Assembly: GCA_034440615.1 (NCBI GenBank)
Contig: JAOTOM010003817.1
Location: 1 to 64,000 of the forward strand
DNA length: 64,000 nucleotides
Reading direction: 5' to 3'
DNA from: Ashinkailepas kermadecensis
Lineage: Eukaryota; Arthropoda; Thecostraca; Neolepadidae
This document shows, piece after piece, positions 46,341-58,232 of this stretch (position 1 is the first letter of the stretch; every line of letters begins with the position of its first letter). The notes beneath the pieces are model-generated. The model made no database searches and had not been told where the DNA came from. It saw only the letters and a list, made by a program, of their open reading frames with translations. A program made the translations under genes and the position numbers.

Positions 46341-47585
46341 GCAGTCCGCAGGCCTGCAGCAGCTGACGGACGGCGCGCCGGCGGCGCCGCCACCGGCGCC
46401 ACGTCCAGCTACCTCGTCAACACGCCCGCTGACGGTCGCGTGCCCGCGTGTCCGCGCCGCCCGGCGCACCGCCAGTCACCGTCGCAAGTATTACCCACCA
46501 CACTATGTGCTGATCTCAGTTTAGCTAGCCGGGAGCCGTTGTAGGCTTGTCCGCCGGCGTGGTCGCGCGGCGCGTCACTGCGTCGCGCCCAGTCACCCCC
46601 GCCGCCGCCGCCGCGTCGCCGGCGGCGGGCTGTATAGCCGTGATGTGTGCCATTAGTCGCCCGGCCCCTGCCCCACCACCCCCACCCCCACCCCCACCCG
46701 ACCCAGCCCTGCATATCTTGAGCCGTGCCTGCGTTGCGGCACATCTGTCCCTGTTGTGTTCTAGTTTAGTGCGTCCTCATCGCCACGTGGGGAGCGCGTG
46801 ACCTGTACCGGATACAAGCATGTATTTATTTTATTAGAGTTTGTGCAGGTACGTGCGTGTTGAGCTCACACAGGTGTGACTCGGTTTTATTTTTGTTCGC
46901 TGATTTATCCATCAACATTGATATATCCTACAAATTGGGTGTGAAATACATGAGATATTCAGAACGTGATGTTTCCGCCCGACTCTTTGGGAGTCACGAG
47001 AGGCACTCGACGGATCTGATGCACCAAATATGTGGCAGACGAAGGTGACAGACAGGTCATTCACGAGTGAAGTTCATCAGTATGTAGCACTCATGCATGC
47101 GGAGCCACATGGTTGAGAGCGGAATGGCAGACATGAAAGGTAGAGACGGGGGGCAAGGCATTTTGTGGCGGCAATTTTAACTGCTAACCAAATGCGAGGA
47201 GTTATCTGAATTGGTACAGTTCTTGGTCGGACTCAAGCACTTTACCTCTCCCGAAGAGTTTGCCCAATTAGTTCTACCTAGAATTAGGTCTGTTCGTCTA
47301 TTTCAATTTCGATCTTTACCAGCCACCATCACAGCATTTCTTCCCGAGCACTCGCACCCTGTGATCAAAGAAAGCGCCATTCGTTTGCACTTGGCGCGCC
47401 CGCACCGGCAGCTGTGTGGATTCGGCCGTCCGCCGGTCACGTGACCTTGCGTCATATCATGTGACCTGCGTGCCCGGGGCCAGTCCGTCGGCCGGAGCAA
47501 TGGCGGTGCAATAGGATGTGCCACGACGGACGGGGCTGTGTGGCGTGGACTGAGCGGAAGATCTGAGACGGGAAGTACCGTGGCA
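46341..47585. other. Downstream of the phosphatase, 3'UTR and intergenic
   Basis: GC-rich to about 46.8 kb, with a ccacccccaccccc run at 46674-46700, then AT-richer. No polyadenylation signal or second gene was recognised. Confidence 0.45.
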
Positions 47586-47792
47586 CACCAAGCAATCTGC
47601 GCTATTTCGTGTCATTTATTTACTTATTTATTTCACAATGCGTGCCCTCCACGTACAGTGGCTGCTATGGACAGTCAATGAATCCTTGTATTGGTACCAA
47701 GAGACACTCGGGTATCAAATGTCAAAAACGCTAAAAAAAAAAGTGGTGGGACAGGAGGCTACTAAAACATTAAAAACACATGCATACAATAC

Positions 47793-48625
47793 TCAAACAT
47801 TCCCACGTACAGCTCTTTTCAGCGCCTCCTTCAGCTTAAACTTAAAAGCCCGTCGCATAGTCTCGGCCCTAACTCCCTCGGGGAGACTGTTCCAAAGAAC
47901 TGCAGCACGGTACATGAAAGAGCGTTGCGCAAAAGAAGTTTTCAGGCGTGGGCGCTCTACTGAAAACGGTGTTGATCGCGTAGATCGAGAGCTGACATCA
48001 CTTCTCAATGTCACAAGATCACGCAGGGTTTCAGGTGCGCCCGAGTGATGCACTGCAAGATGAACCAGTGAGCAATCCCTAATGTCGACAAAGCGTTGAA
48101 AGCTAGGCCAGCCTAACCGCTCAATAACATGCGATATATGACCATAGCGAGAGGTCCTAGTTATGATCCTAGCCGCCCTCATTATGACTTTTTGGATTCG
48201 CACGCGCTCGGTGTCACATGCAGCAGACCAGATTGAGCAACAGTACTTTACATGGGGGAAAACCAGTGCAAGCACTAACTTCGACAGCGTTTCTTCAGTA
48301 AGAGAACGTACATGCTTGGCTAGAGGAAAGATAATGCGGCTACATTTCTTAGCAATATCGCCAATTTGTTCACTCCATGTTAACGATTCGTCCATGGTCA
48401 CACCCAGGTTTTTGATAGATGAGACACGTGAAATATCCGATCCAAGAACAGAGAGGCTGATGCTAGGCAGCCGCGTGATCATCTGGCGAGAACCCAAAAT
48501 CACAAATTGCGTTTTAGATGGGTTGAGCTTGAGAAGATTTACACGGTACCACGAGCTCATAGTTTCCAAGCACGGTTCGAGACGGCGTTTTGCATACATT
48601 ATGTCCTCCAATTTCGATGACAACA
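47793..48625 (-). pseudogene. L2/Crack-like RT, thumb and C-terminus
   Basis: Continues in a different frame after YADD with RVNLLKLNPSKTQFVILGSR, IKNLGVTMDESLTWSEQI and the terminal AAVLWNSLPEGVRA. One frameshift separates it from the palm segment; otherwise it is open to a stop at 47793. Confidence 0.85.
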
Positions 48626-49400
48626 TCGCCTGTGTCGTCAGCGTAAGCAACGACTTTAAAGACATCACCTATGTGCGAGAGAAGATCATTTGTGTACAAC
48701 AAAAACAGAATTGGACCGCACAAACTTCCTTGTGGAACACCACAGGATACGTTGCATACAAGTCTTCCGGGCCGAACTACCTGTCTGCGATTTGAAAGGT
48801 AAGATCTAAACCAAGAGCTGTCGATGCCGTACCACTCTAATTTGGTCAAGAGTCGGCTATGAGACACGCAATCGAAGGCACTAGACAAATCTACTGATAC
48901 GAGCAGACAAACGCGGCGCCTTTCGATGCAATTCGTGACATAAGCTACTGCATCAGCAAGGGCAGTTTCAGTAGAGTGAAGTGGTCGATAGGCATGTTGC
49001 GAGTTGTTAAGAAGACAATTTCGGTGGAGATACGCAGTGAGCTGGTTGACTACTATCTTCTCGCACAGTTTTGACACGTTACTCAAGATCGAGATGGGCC
49101 TATAACACTTGGGATCGTCAGGGCAGCCTTTCTTGAAGATTGGTACGATTTCAGCCAACTTCCACAGTTCCGGAAAAGTACATGACGATAAACTGAAGTT
49201 GATTATGTGCAAAATATGTACACACACCGAAGGAAACGACATATTGAGCAATTTCAGGGACACATTGTCGTTACCACGAACACTGGTAGGATTTAAATCA
49301 CGCAGGGCATGAGAGAGTTCGGGAAGAGTGGCGGGCTTCAGCTTGAATGCTGAGCTAACAACGCGCGGAGGACGAGGTTGATGCGCTGTCTGGGTATAAC
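48600..49400 (-). pseudogene. L2/Crack-like RT, fingers and palm
   Basis: Encodes LPELSHALRDLNPTSVRGND, VPIFKKGCPDDPKCYRPISI, QHAYRPLHSTETALADAV, the first catalytic Asp in VSVDLSSAFD, GVPQG and YADD. The frame is lost just after YADDTGDVVIEI. Confidence 0.85.
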
Positions 49401-49628
49401 TCAGATATTTACAAAGAAAGGATAGATTTGTGGTCAATAGTGGGAGCAGATGCGCAACAAACATTCGTACACCAACATAATACAATGTCCATATCACTAT
49501 CTGCACTACACACACCGTGCTTGCAACACGAGCTATAAACGAGTAGTTTATAGAAGTGATAGGAAAGCGATGTCCTAAAGGTGAGTTCATAGTGTACACA
49601 CATAAATTGTGTAAGTGTTTTTGTGTGA

Positions 49629-49780
49629 CTAGTGTTGTTCGTGGAGATAAGCTAGTGCATGTTTCTTGAAGTTAGACAGCGTCGATGTTTTTGTTTCAGT
49701 AGGAAGTGTGTTATAGTGGAACACAGACGAGTAGTTTGGCATAGCGCATTCCGTTGTGGGATATCTGGATGCTATTCGTC
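49629..49780 (-). pseudogene. C-terminus of another non-LTR ORF2
   Basis: The minus frame ends SVFHYNTLPTETKTSTLSNF and KKHALAYLHEQH before a stop, the usual NSLP-x-SFK C-terminus of jockey/CR1-group proteins. A cgacggatccagg motif at 49788 precedes it, hinting at a junction with a hAT-like end. Confidence 0.55.
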
Positions 49781-49899
49781 CGAGGCAGCGACGGATCCAG
49801 GTGAAAGAGAAAGGGCGAACGGGGAAGCCTCTCCAACCCCCTTGGTACCCGAGGGGCATCCCCATGAAAAATGATGCGCCGCTGCACTCGTGCACTGTT

Positions 49900-50780
49900 C
49901 AGCAGCAACCCAATTCCGGCAAGAATCCAAACACCTTCGCCTGAAGCGAATTTGTTCTCAGTGAGCTTGTGTTGACGCTGGAGGCGCCGCGTTAAAATCG
50001 GGCTTCTATGCTCCACATGTGGAGCATGCACCCTAAATATAAATGAAATGTGGTGAAATTGACTGCAGTTTTTGCTCGAATACATGCACATCCGCCGATA
50101 ATTAGCACTACGGTTCTCTCTCCACGGGCAGATCTGCCATGTCTGGACTCGAGAGTCCGGATATGGCAAGTCCATATGTTCTCTGCTCACCATTATGCCG
50201 ATACTGTGCCTGCGGCTCTGGAGCCATACACCCAGCTTCTGCTACACGCTGGCAAGTGTGCAACATAAACTGGCGGAGAAGCTGTGGGACAGATGGGGCA
50301 GTGACTCGCCCTTCCATCTGTGCTATTTCGCGACCGCTCGAGTGTGCTGTGTGGGTGACGTGGGCAAGGTTTGGTCGAGCAGCTCTGTTCTGGCAAGGGC
50401 ACTGCCAATTTCAGCTGAAACGAGGTGGTGTTACGGGCTAATGTCGAAATTGCAGGCACTATCTCCCAAATCGGGCTCCTCTGTCGAATAGAACGGACAT
50501 ATCTTAAGCTTCAATGCACCGTTCTGAGTTGCCCAAGTCGGTTGTACGTATCTTGTTTAAATGTCTGCAATTTCCTCCAATTTGGATGTAATTGGGTTAT
50601 ATGCTCATGGGTTGTCGGAAGCACAGTTGCGCTACATTCACAATTATTCTGCTCGCCAAGCTCGTTCTGTGCCTGCAGCCTTTAACCACGCGCCTAGCCT
50701 TGTGCTCTGGCTAGTCTGGTGTCCTTTACGGCGCTTTATATGGTGTTATTATTTGACGTCCCTCGGAAACTCCGCACGGC
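49900..50780. other. No gene
   Basis: Unique sequence apart from a perfect 20-bp palindrome at 50008-50027. Confidence 0.5.
50008..50027. repeat. Perfect 20-bp palindrome
   Basis: atgctccacatgtggagcat equals its own reverse complement. The centre CACATGTG contains an E-box (CATGTG/CACATG). Function unknown. Confidence 0.9.
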
Positions 50781-50794
50781 ATGGCCACCAGGAG

Positions 50795-51212
50795 CACAGA
50801 GAATGGTAACGCAGCTGCAGGTTTAATACACGTGTCGGTCAGCAATGTGCACATCAGAGGTGACACAGAGAAAGGTAACGCAGGTGCAGGTTTAATATAC
50901 GTGTCAGTCAGCAATGTGCACATTAGAGGTGGCACAGAGAAAGGTAACGCAGGTGCAGGTTTAATATACGTGTCAGTAAGCAATGTGCACATTAGAGGTG
51001 GCACAGAGAAAGGTAACGCAGCTGCAGGCTTAATATACGTGTCAGTCAGCAATGTGCACATTAGAGGTGGCACAGAGAAAGGTAACGCAGCTGCAGGCTT
51101 AATATACGTGTCAGTCAGCAATGTGCACATTAGAGGTAGCACAGAGAAAGGTAACGCAGGTGCAGGTTTAATATACGTGTCAGTCAGCAATGTGCACATT
51201 AGAGGTGGCAAA
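50795..51212 (+). repeat. 69-bp minisatellite
   Basis: Six copies of a 69-bp unit with ggtaacgcaggtgcaggttt, aatatacgtgtcagtcagca and atgtgcacattagaggtggc. The length is divisible by three, so open frames run through it on both strands (193 and 161 codons). No flanking coding signal supports a gene. Confidence 0.97.
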
Positions 51213-51918
51213 TGCTCAGCATTTTTGGGACCAGACCGGCCGGTCCGGTGTGACCAAGCCCGGCTGAACCCAAGTCAAAATTCATTGAAGTCCAGTCGGG
51301 CGACTGGTTTTATAATGCATGTTTTTCCGCATAAAGTAGTATCACTGGTTTTCTTCTGCTAATTTAAAGTCCTATAGGCAATTCACATCATCATCGAAGA
51401 CTTCGTTCATTCCCGGGACGTTAATTGGACATGGACCTCTTAACAATGCTTTAATTTTGTATCAGCAGGCATTGATGGTTACAAGATCATTCTTAAAACG
51501 CATCGATTAATACTCCTTACTTACCATTCTCAATCTAAGAAATTAGCCAAATCAAGATATCCAAGCTTTGATTCATTTACTGTTCAATAGTCTGTAGAAT
51601 GATATACCATGTATACCTAATCATCCTATCATACCACTACCAGGTTCAGAAGTCGAAATTGTAATATTCTTCAGTCTTCAAACCACATAAAAATCCACCA
51701 TGGAACAATATAAAGGACCTGCCCTGCTATCGTTTGCTGCGACGCTTTCTTCTTCAACATACGAGCTTTGATTTTAACTGATTTCGTGATGACTAAGCTG
51801 ACTGGCATAATTCATGAATAAATTAAGCAAATATTAAATGATTACAATGCATAGCATCGAACTTGAAAAATACCAAAAAGTATTCTGCCAAAATTAAAAT
51901 TAATTCGAACTTGTACTC
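51213..51918. other. No gene
   Basis: AT-rich unique sequence. Confidence 0.5.
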
Positions 51919-52639
51919 CATGTACACTCGGTATCGGTAGGATGTTCGGGGGTACCCTTACCTCTGGCTGGCCCCTAGGAACGTAGGCTGTGCTGCTCCA
52001 CACAAATAATTACTGGTAGACTGCGCCGCTTCACAGTTATGCGTTGCGTGACAGTCCGCAAGTTTCACCACCGTCAGCCGTAGGTATTCGCTTGTGCGGT
52101 CGTCGGGTGGTCATTTGCCCTGCGGCCATGCAGTGAGAAACACTACGCTGTTCCCGCCTTGCATTCCTCAGTCGGCCAAACAACATTGGCAGTTCAGCGA
52201 TCGGTCCACCACTCGACCTCTGTAGACAAGCAGAGTTTGATCGTTGTGGATTTCGGACTTCGGCAACACAGAATGAGCTGGAAGTGTTGGAAGGAGCTCG
52301 GTTGGAAAGGATGTAGCGAAAGGAGAGGGAAATTGTATGATGTCAACGGAGGATTCTCCTACCCTACAATAATAACATAATTTCTAACTTTTACACTTTT
52401 TAGAACTTTAGTTCGAATTCTTGCTGGGGTGGCTTTATAAACCAGGATCCAATTGCTAAACAGACCTTGCTTGAGCCCTAACCGCATCACCCGATCCATT
52501 GATTGCAGTTCTACAGTAGATATTTGGCAAAATGCTTCACGTGCCGCTAATACATTCACACGGTCACCCGGAAGCTCGCTTTTCCACATTATCGTGCCAG
52601 TTGCCAATTGACCCTCCAAGCCAGTGGCTAAGATCAAGC

Positions 52640-52730
52640 GCGTGAAGCGGCTCGAACCCAGCCTTTCAAGGACAGGAGAGACCAGCGCAGGCCAGTGCCC
52701 AAGCCAACTGAGCTACCGGGACGGCGGATC
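52640..52730 (-). repeat. tRNA-like (pol III promoter) block, left arm
   Basis: On the minus strand: A box ggtagctcagttggcttggg and B box gggttcgagcc about 42 nt apart, as in tRNA-derived SINE heads. It does not fold as a functional tRNA. Confidence 0.65.
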
Positions 52731-53464
52731 CCAAGGCGGCACTTGCTTGCTTAATACAGATTCATTAATGAATCGATTAACTACTTACTTACATTACATC
52801 TGTTTCATTAATATTCACGCGTTGTTGAGCATGCGGCATATGTTGTATGATATGAATTATTTATTGTATATATTGTACGCTATATTTCAAGCGACATATT
52901 CAGATTATCTATGCGCAAATAAAATATTTCTTCAAACGGATACCATCTAATTAGTTTACCATAATACATTTTTAGTTTATATTGCTTCAGCACGAAATGT
53001 AACCGGGTCGCCCGTTCTTCTTATTTATCCAATAAGATAAATTATTTATCTCCGTTCTTATATATTCTTATAATTATATGTCTCCGTTCTTCTTATTCTT
53101 ATTTATTTATAGGTCAGGATTCACACAACAAGCTCTGCTTAGCAATTGGATCCTGGTCCATAAAGCCATCCCAGCAAGAGTTCGAGAAGAGTGCCAGAAA
53201 TATTGCTTCATAAAAAGTAAAATCTTTGTATGGTAAAATAGTTGGATGGTGTCTGAGTGAGGAAATACATTATCCCCACGGAATTCTGAATATGTCGCTT
53301 GCAGTACAGTGCACAACATATGCAATAAATAATATGATATCATGCAACACATTCCTTGCGCTCTAAAACATGTGATTCTTAATGAAGTAGATGTAATTTA
53401 ATCAAGTAACTAATTGACTTGTCAATGAATCTGAATTAAGCAAGCAAGTGCCTCCCTGTGATTT

Positions 53465-53555
53465 GCCGCCTCGGTAGCTTAGTTGGCTAGAGCGCTGTCG
53501 TGCACCCGTCTCCGCTGTCCTGGCAATGCTGGGTTCGAGTCGCTTCGCGTGCTCT
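53465..53555 (+). repeat. tRNA-like (pol III promoter) block, right arm
   Basis: A box ggtagcttagttggctagag and B box gggttcgagtc in the opposite orientation to the left-arm block; inverted counterpart of 52640-52730. Confidence 0.65.
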
Positions 53556-54879
53556 CTTTTAGTCCCCGGCTGGGAGGGTCAGTTGGCAATTGGCACGATG
53601 AGGTCGAGAGCGAGCTGCCGGGGTCGCCGTGTCGGTGTATTGACGGCACGTGAAGCGCTTTGCCAAATTTAGACTGTAAAACTGTAAGTCATGGAATCAT
53701 GGCCAGGGTTCACGAAACCAGCTCTTCTTAGCAATTGGATCCTGGTTCATAACGCCACCCCAGCAAGAGTTCGAACTACATTTCTAAAACGTATAAATGT
53801 TGGACATTCTATTATTATTTTGGGGCCAGAGAATACTTCATTGACATCATAAACCTCCCATCTCCTTTCGCTACATCTTTGCAACTGAGCTTTTTCCAAC
53901 CTTTCCTGCTCATTCTGTGTTGCTGGAGTAAAAAAAAATCCGCAGCTATCAATTGTTGCTTATCGACAGAAGTCCAGTAACCTGCTCGTTTAACTGCCAA
54001 TGTTGTTTCGCCGACAGAGGAATGCAAGGCGGCAACAGGGAAGACCCGTGTTTACCACTGCATGGCTGCAGGGCAAATGGTCGCGTGACGACCACAAACG
54101 CGAATTCCTATGGCTCGGACGCTGGCCGGTGGCGAAGCTGGCAGACTGTCACGCAACGCATAACTGTGAAACGGCGCAGCCTACCAGTAATTTTTGGTGT
54201 GCAGCGTCACAGCCTACGTTCCTAGTGAGCCACCCATGCTTAGGGTAGGGTGGAACATCTCAACGAGACCGAGTGTACCTATCACAAGAAATGCATGAGC
54301 ATCCTTAATGAAGGATGGCTGAAAAGAAGGCAGCATAGCGACAGCTTCAAGAATGCGATAATCATCAACTTGTGAAGAACTACAATTACACATTGTGAGT
54401 CCTGTCGATTGTATTAATATGGGATACGCTTGTTGGCGCACGCATTGGAATTGATCAGCTATGCTTTCAGTTCATCCATACTTCATGAGCATAAGTCTGG
54501 TAAGCTACATTCAAAATTGTAGGATTAGTTTTCCTGCAACTTGGTCTCATGACGTCACCTACTGATCGTCGTCGGCTAAGATGGTGTCTTGGGATGCGAG
54601 TATTATTAGCTTACCCACTGGTGGCGTACTGATGACAAATCGTGTAGCCATTAGCGGTCTGGTGTTCTGTGTAGCAAGGGTTCACCCAGACATGAGTCGT
54701 TTCCCGGCGCTGCATAACCAACGCAATCGATGCACCACACAGTCCAAATAACCAACCGACATAAATCGTTTCCATTCATTTAAGCTTATATTGATAACGT
54801 CATTTCATTTTCCGAGCGGGTGCTAAGCTCTCTGCTAACCTTGCGCCTTTGCACTAGAATTACCGGATCTGGCGGTGTG

Positions 54880-54965
54880 GCCAGGGTTCACGCAACTGGC
54901 TAGTCTGGTTACGATATGACCCTGGCCATTAAAGCCTCTCCAACAAGTGTTCGGATTACATTTCT
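54880..54965 (+). repeat. Solo copy of the palindrome's tail unit
   Basis: ggccagggttcacgcaact followed by gaccctggccattaaagcct-like sequence matches units at 53704-53790, 53113-53190 and (inverted) 52390-52480. Here it lies outside the palindrome. Confidence 0.65.
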
Positions 54966-56150
54966 ACAGGCATGTAAATATGACCGGCGACGCTCTTACA
55001 AAATGCAGGAGCAAAAGTTCGTGCTGCATTTGCAATGCATATATGCGACATTCTCGGGTCTCTAATCATGCCTGATTTAAGGCATGGCACGTGAAGCTAC
55101 TAACTACTCGTTATACATTTACCGTCATCATTTAGCCAGTTGACTGCATCGTGCAGGTCGTGTGGCTTGGGTTTGCTTGTTTACAAGGCACACAACCTCG
55201 CTTTGGCTAATAGTTAAAACGTCAAATAAAAAATTAACGAATGCGTTTATGCTCCGTACCTGTTGCAATGGATAAGTAAAAAAGAAAGAAGAAGACGATC
55301 GAACATTGCATCCCGTTTTTCAGACACTCAAACCTAAACGCCGAACTTGATTGGTGATAGCACTAATATAGGCACCAGTTCAGTTGCGTTGACGGTGGTC
55401 TGACAGCCATTTCTTTCTTCAATGCATAATGCTGTTCCAATGTTGTTTTTGCTGCAGATTCATCCATTAATGATCAATTACTTTAATTTGTATGATAACT
55501 AGCTAACAACTAGCACAAACTCTTCTAGATATCAAAGAGTGTAATATGCAGAACAAAACTTCGCAACCAGCGGTTGTAGGACAACAATTTAAATACAAAT
55601 ATAGGTTGTACGGGACGTAATATGATGCGTGAAGACCGAAGAAGGTCAAGTTTTGAATTGTTAATCTAATAGTAGAATGATACCAAACATTGTGTGTGGT
55701 GTGGAAGTGTTGTATATTATTCAGAGATGAATACATGAATCCCTGTTCATAGACGCAGTTTCGCTGTTTTCTTTGGATGGAGGAGATCGGTAATATGCCG
55801 AGCATTTTAAGAGGTACTTTGTTGGGGAATTTTGATGTTATGCATGGAATCTCACCGATTGCGTACGCACATAACCATGAAAACAATGATAATGGTGAGT
55901 CATCTTAAACCCATGTATTGCAACGCTGGTGTTTTGTCATGCATTGTGCATTCTAGCCTGGCTCAATCCGTATTCCGTTGATTGATACGTGGTGAAACGA
56001 ATTGAAGCATGTCTTGGCTTAATTGCAGTTGCAAGCCTTGCTTTTTTCAACTACATATCATGAATATGTTTCAGCTATTAGCAAATATCTTTAATGAACC
56101 GCTGCTTTCAACTATTGGCAAACCAGATATGTTAGAACTACTTAGTTAGA
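54966..56150. other. No gene recognised
   Basis: AT-rich. A minus-strand frame of 127 codons at 55503-55886 shows no domain. Confidence 0.45.
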
Positions 56151-56154
56151 ACTA

Positions 56155-57212
56155 CTTGGAATGGGCTGCCTGCTGATGTTGTGGGGAGTTCCTCATTCAA
56201 TGTATTTAAAAGTAGGGTGGACAATTTTTTTAGACAGGGAAATCTTGTTTTTGAGTTCTAATTTGTGATGGATGGGGTGAGATTTGTGTTAGGTGGTCGT
56301 GCGCGGCGCGGACCCCTTTAAGCCGGCGTGGTTGCAGTTGGAAAATTGTTGATAGGGCACTCAATCCACATGTGTTGGGAGAGATCAGGGGAGTAGGGCT
56401 AGATAGCTGGGGTAGATGGGCATTGAGGGGCGTGTGGGATGTTGGAGGACTGGTTTCTTCAGGATGTGGGATGGTTGGAGAGGGTCTTTTTACCATGGGC
56501 TTATGGTGTCTTCCATTTACGGGCTTAACTGGATGGGCCCTTGGGTCTCTTATTAAGTCTGAGCGCTTTATAACTTTATATAGGGTGTACCTAGCAGTGG
56601 ATTCAGCACCTTCCTTCGGGATGTGATACTGATGAGATTGTCTAAGCTAGCACAATGGGTATGATGGGAGGAGTTTGTAATTGTTGAGTGTGTTATGCAA
56701 TAGCAAGTGAGTCTCTTATTAAGGCTAAGCGCTTTATAACTTTATATAGGGTGTACCTAGCAGTGGATTCAGCACCTTCCTTCGGGATGTGATACTGATG
56801 AAATTGTCTATGGTAGCACACTGGATATGATGGGAGGAGTTTATAATTGTTGAGTGTATTATGCAATAGCAAGTGAGTCTCTTATTAAGTCTAATCGCTT
56901 TATAACTTTATATAGGGTGTACCTAGCAGTGGATTCAGCACCTTCCTTCGGGATGTGATACTGATGAGATTGTCTATGGTAGCACAATGGGTATGATGGG
57001 AGGAGCTTGTAATTGTTGAGGGTGTTATGCAATAGCAAGTGAATGGTGCTAGATAGGTTGGGATATATAGCTTCCTAGGAACTTGGGATAAGGGATTGAT
57101 TGGGGTGAGAGTATGTACATTCTAGTACCTTTTCTAGATAGGCTTAACCCAGATGGGCCTCTGTGGCTCTTATTAAGCCTTAACACTTTATGACTTTATG
57201 ACTTAGTGACAA
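56155..57212 (+). mobile_element. CR1-like 3' end with tandem 3'UTR units
   Basis: Begins in the conserved ORF2 end (tgggctgcctgctgatgttg, as at 110-135). It has the same 3'UTR as the copy at the window start up to 56545, then three 166-bp units (starts 56545, 56711, 56877), then a different 3' block (ggataagggattgattgggg, agatgggcctctgtggctct) and the actttatg tail ending at about 57212. It carries two UTR subfamilies joined in one copy. Confidence 0.85.
56545..57042 (+). repeat. 166-bp tandem units of CR1-like 3'UTR
   Basis: Three copies of gtctcttattaagtctaagc ... cctagcagtggattcagcac ... atgcaatagcaagtga. Each unit contains its own copy of the element's 3'-terminal motif. Confidence 0.92.
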
Positions 57213-57511
57213 GCCTGCCGGTTCTGACCGGATATTCTGATCGGCCTTTCAGTCCTTACATTTGCCACCTCTAGCGCACATGTACTTGAACACACACATA
57301 CATGCTGATACGTCCTCGATACATGACGAACAAGTCTCCAGTTCAGCACTAAAACAGGTTGTGCACAAGCACAAGGACACCATACTAAAAATTCCATCAA
57401 TGGTCACTCTTCAGAAGCTCCCTCAGCTTCTTTCAAAATATAATCTCTATATGTGCCAGTTTCGACGGTGATATGGTGGCAGGTTATGGAGCACCAACGT
57501 GAGGAATTCAA

Positions 57512-57838
57512 GCGGCGACGTCCGGCCCAGGAGTGGATCTGGGAGATGTGTCTCAGCCGGCGGCGCCCACACTTACAAGCGGCGACGTCCGGCCCAGGAG
57601 TGGATCTGGGAGATGTGTCTCAGCCGGCGGCGCCCACACTCACAAGCGGCGACGTCCGGCCCAGGAGTGGATCTGGGAGATGTGTCTCAGCCGGCGGCGC
57701 CCACACTCACAAGCGGCGACGTCCGGCCCAGGAGTGGATCTGGGAGATGTGTCTCAGCCGGCGGCGCCCACACTCACAAGCGGCGACGTCCGGCCCAGGA
57801 GTGGATCTGGGAGATGTGTCTCAGCCGGCGGCGCCCTC
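57512..57838 (+). repeat. 67-bp minisatellite
   Basis: Five copies of ggcgacgtccggcccaggag, tggatctgggagatgtgtct, cagccggcggcgcccacact plus cacaagc, nearly identical. Confidence 0.97.
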
Positions 57839-58232
57839 CCAGAGGACGCGAGAAGACGCATGTGGTTGGATATGGGAGCAAGTGTTGGCGGCTGCCCACA
57901 CTCACAAGGAGTGTCGATCAGTGAACCAGACTGGTTGTCGGCTGTTTGTGGACACCGACCACGCGACATCTGCGCCTTCCGGGAATCAGCCGTGCAGATA
58001 GTTTGACTGTGTTTTGAAGCCGTCTGTGCTTTTGTGGGAACAGTTCGAAGGTACGCACATGCAGGGGTGCTGTTTTGCATACTTTTGAGGGGCAAGTGCC
58101 CATTGCCCTTATGTATTGTACCCCGCCCCCCACCCCACCTCCAAAAATCAACACCCTTGCGCACATGCAATATCGGATGTGTGATATGACCAAACCGTGG
58201 GTAAACGTAATTAGGCCAGCTCCCAGAAGATG

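Larger units (their letters stand above)
47590..49600 (-). mobile_element. L2/Crack-like non-LTR retrotransposon, 5'-truncated
   Basis: Minus-strand element unlike the CR1-like family above. Its 3' end at about 47590-47640 is an (ATTT)n-type tail (tttatttacttatttattt on the + strand) rather than the 8-mer. The RT carries DLSSAFDCVSHSRLL, SCGVPQGSLCGPILFLLYTN and VVAYADDT. The arrangement fits the L2/Crack/Daphne part of the CR1 group. Confidence 0.82.
51919..54277. mobile_element. 2.36-kb palindromic (foldback) element with tRNA-like block in each arm
   Basis: Bounded by gtacactcggta (51919) and its inverse accgagtgtac (to 54277). The two arms pair around a centre at about 53.1 kb almost to the middle. 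Landmarks are cctaggaacgtaggctgtg/cacagcctacgttcctag, accaggatccaattgcta/tagcaattggatcctggt, and the tRNA-like blocks at 52640-52730 and 53465-53555. Arms are diverged, around 70-75% by eye, with indels. No transposase is present. It could be a foldback DNA element or two SINE-containing copies in inverted tandem. Confidence 0.8.

Noticed and set aside
46186..47590. Polyadenylation signal for the phosphatase transcript
   Set aside because: No AATAAA or ATTAAA found on the + strand in this stretch; the tatttattttat at 46822 is not a signal.
53465..53555. Functional tRNA gene
   Set aside because: A and B boxes are present but acceptor and anticodon stems do not form; classed as a SINE-like head.
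55503..55886. Minus-strand frame of 127 codons
   Set aside because: No motif, no codon bias seen, no splice context.
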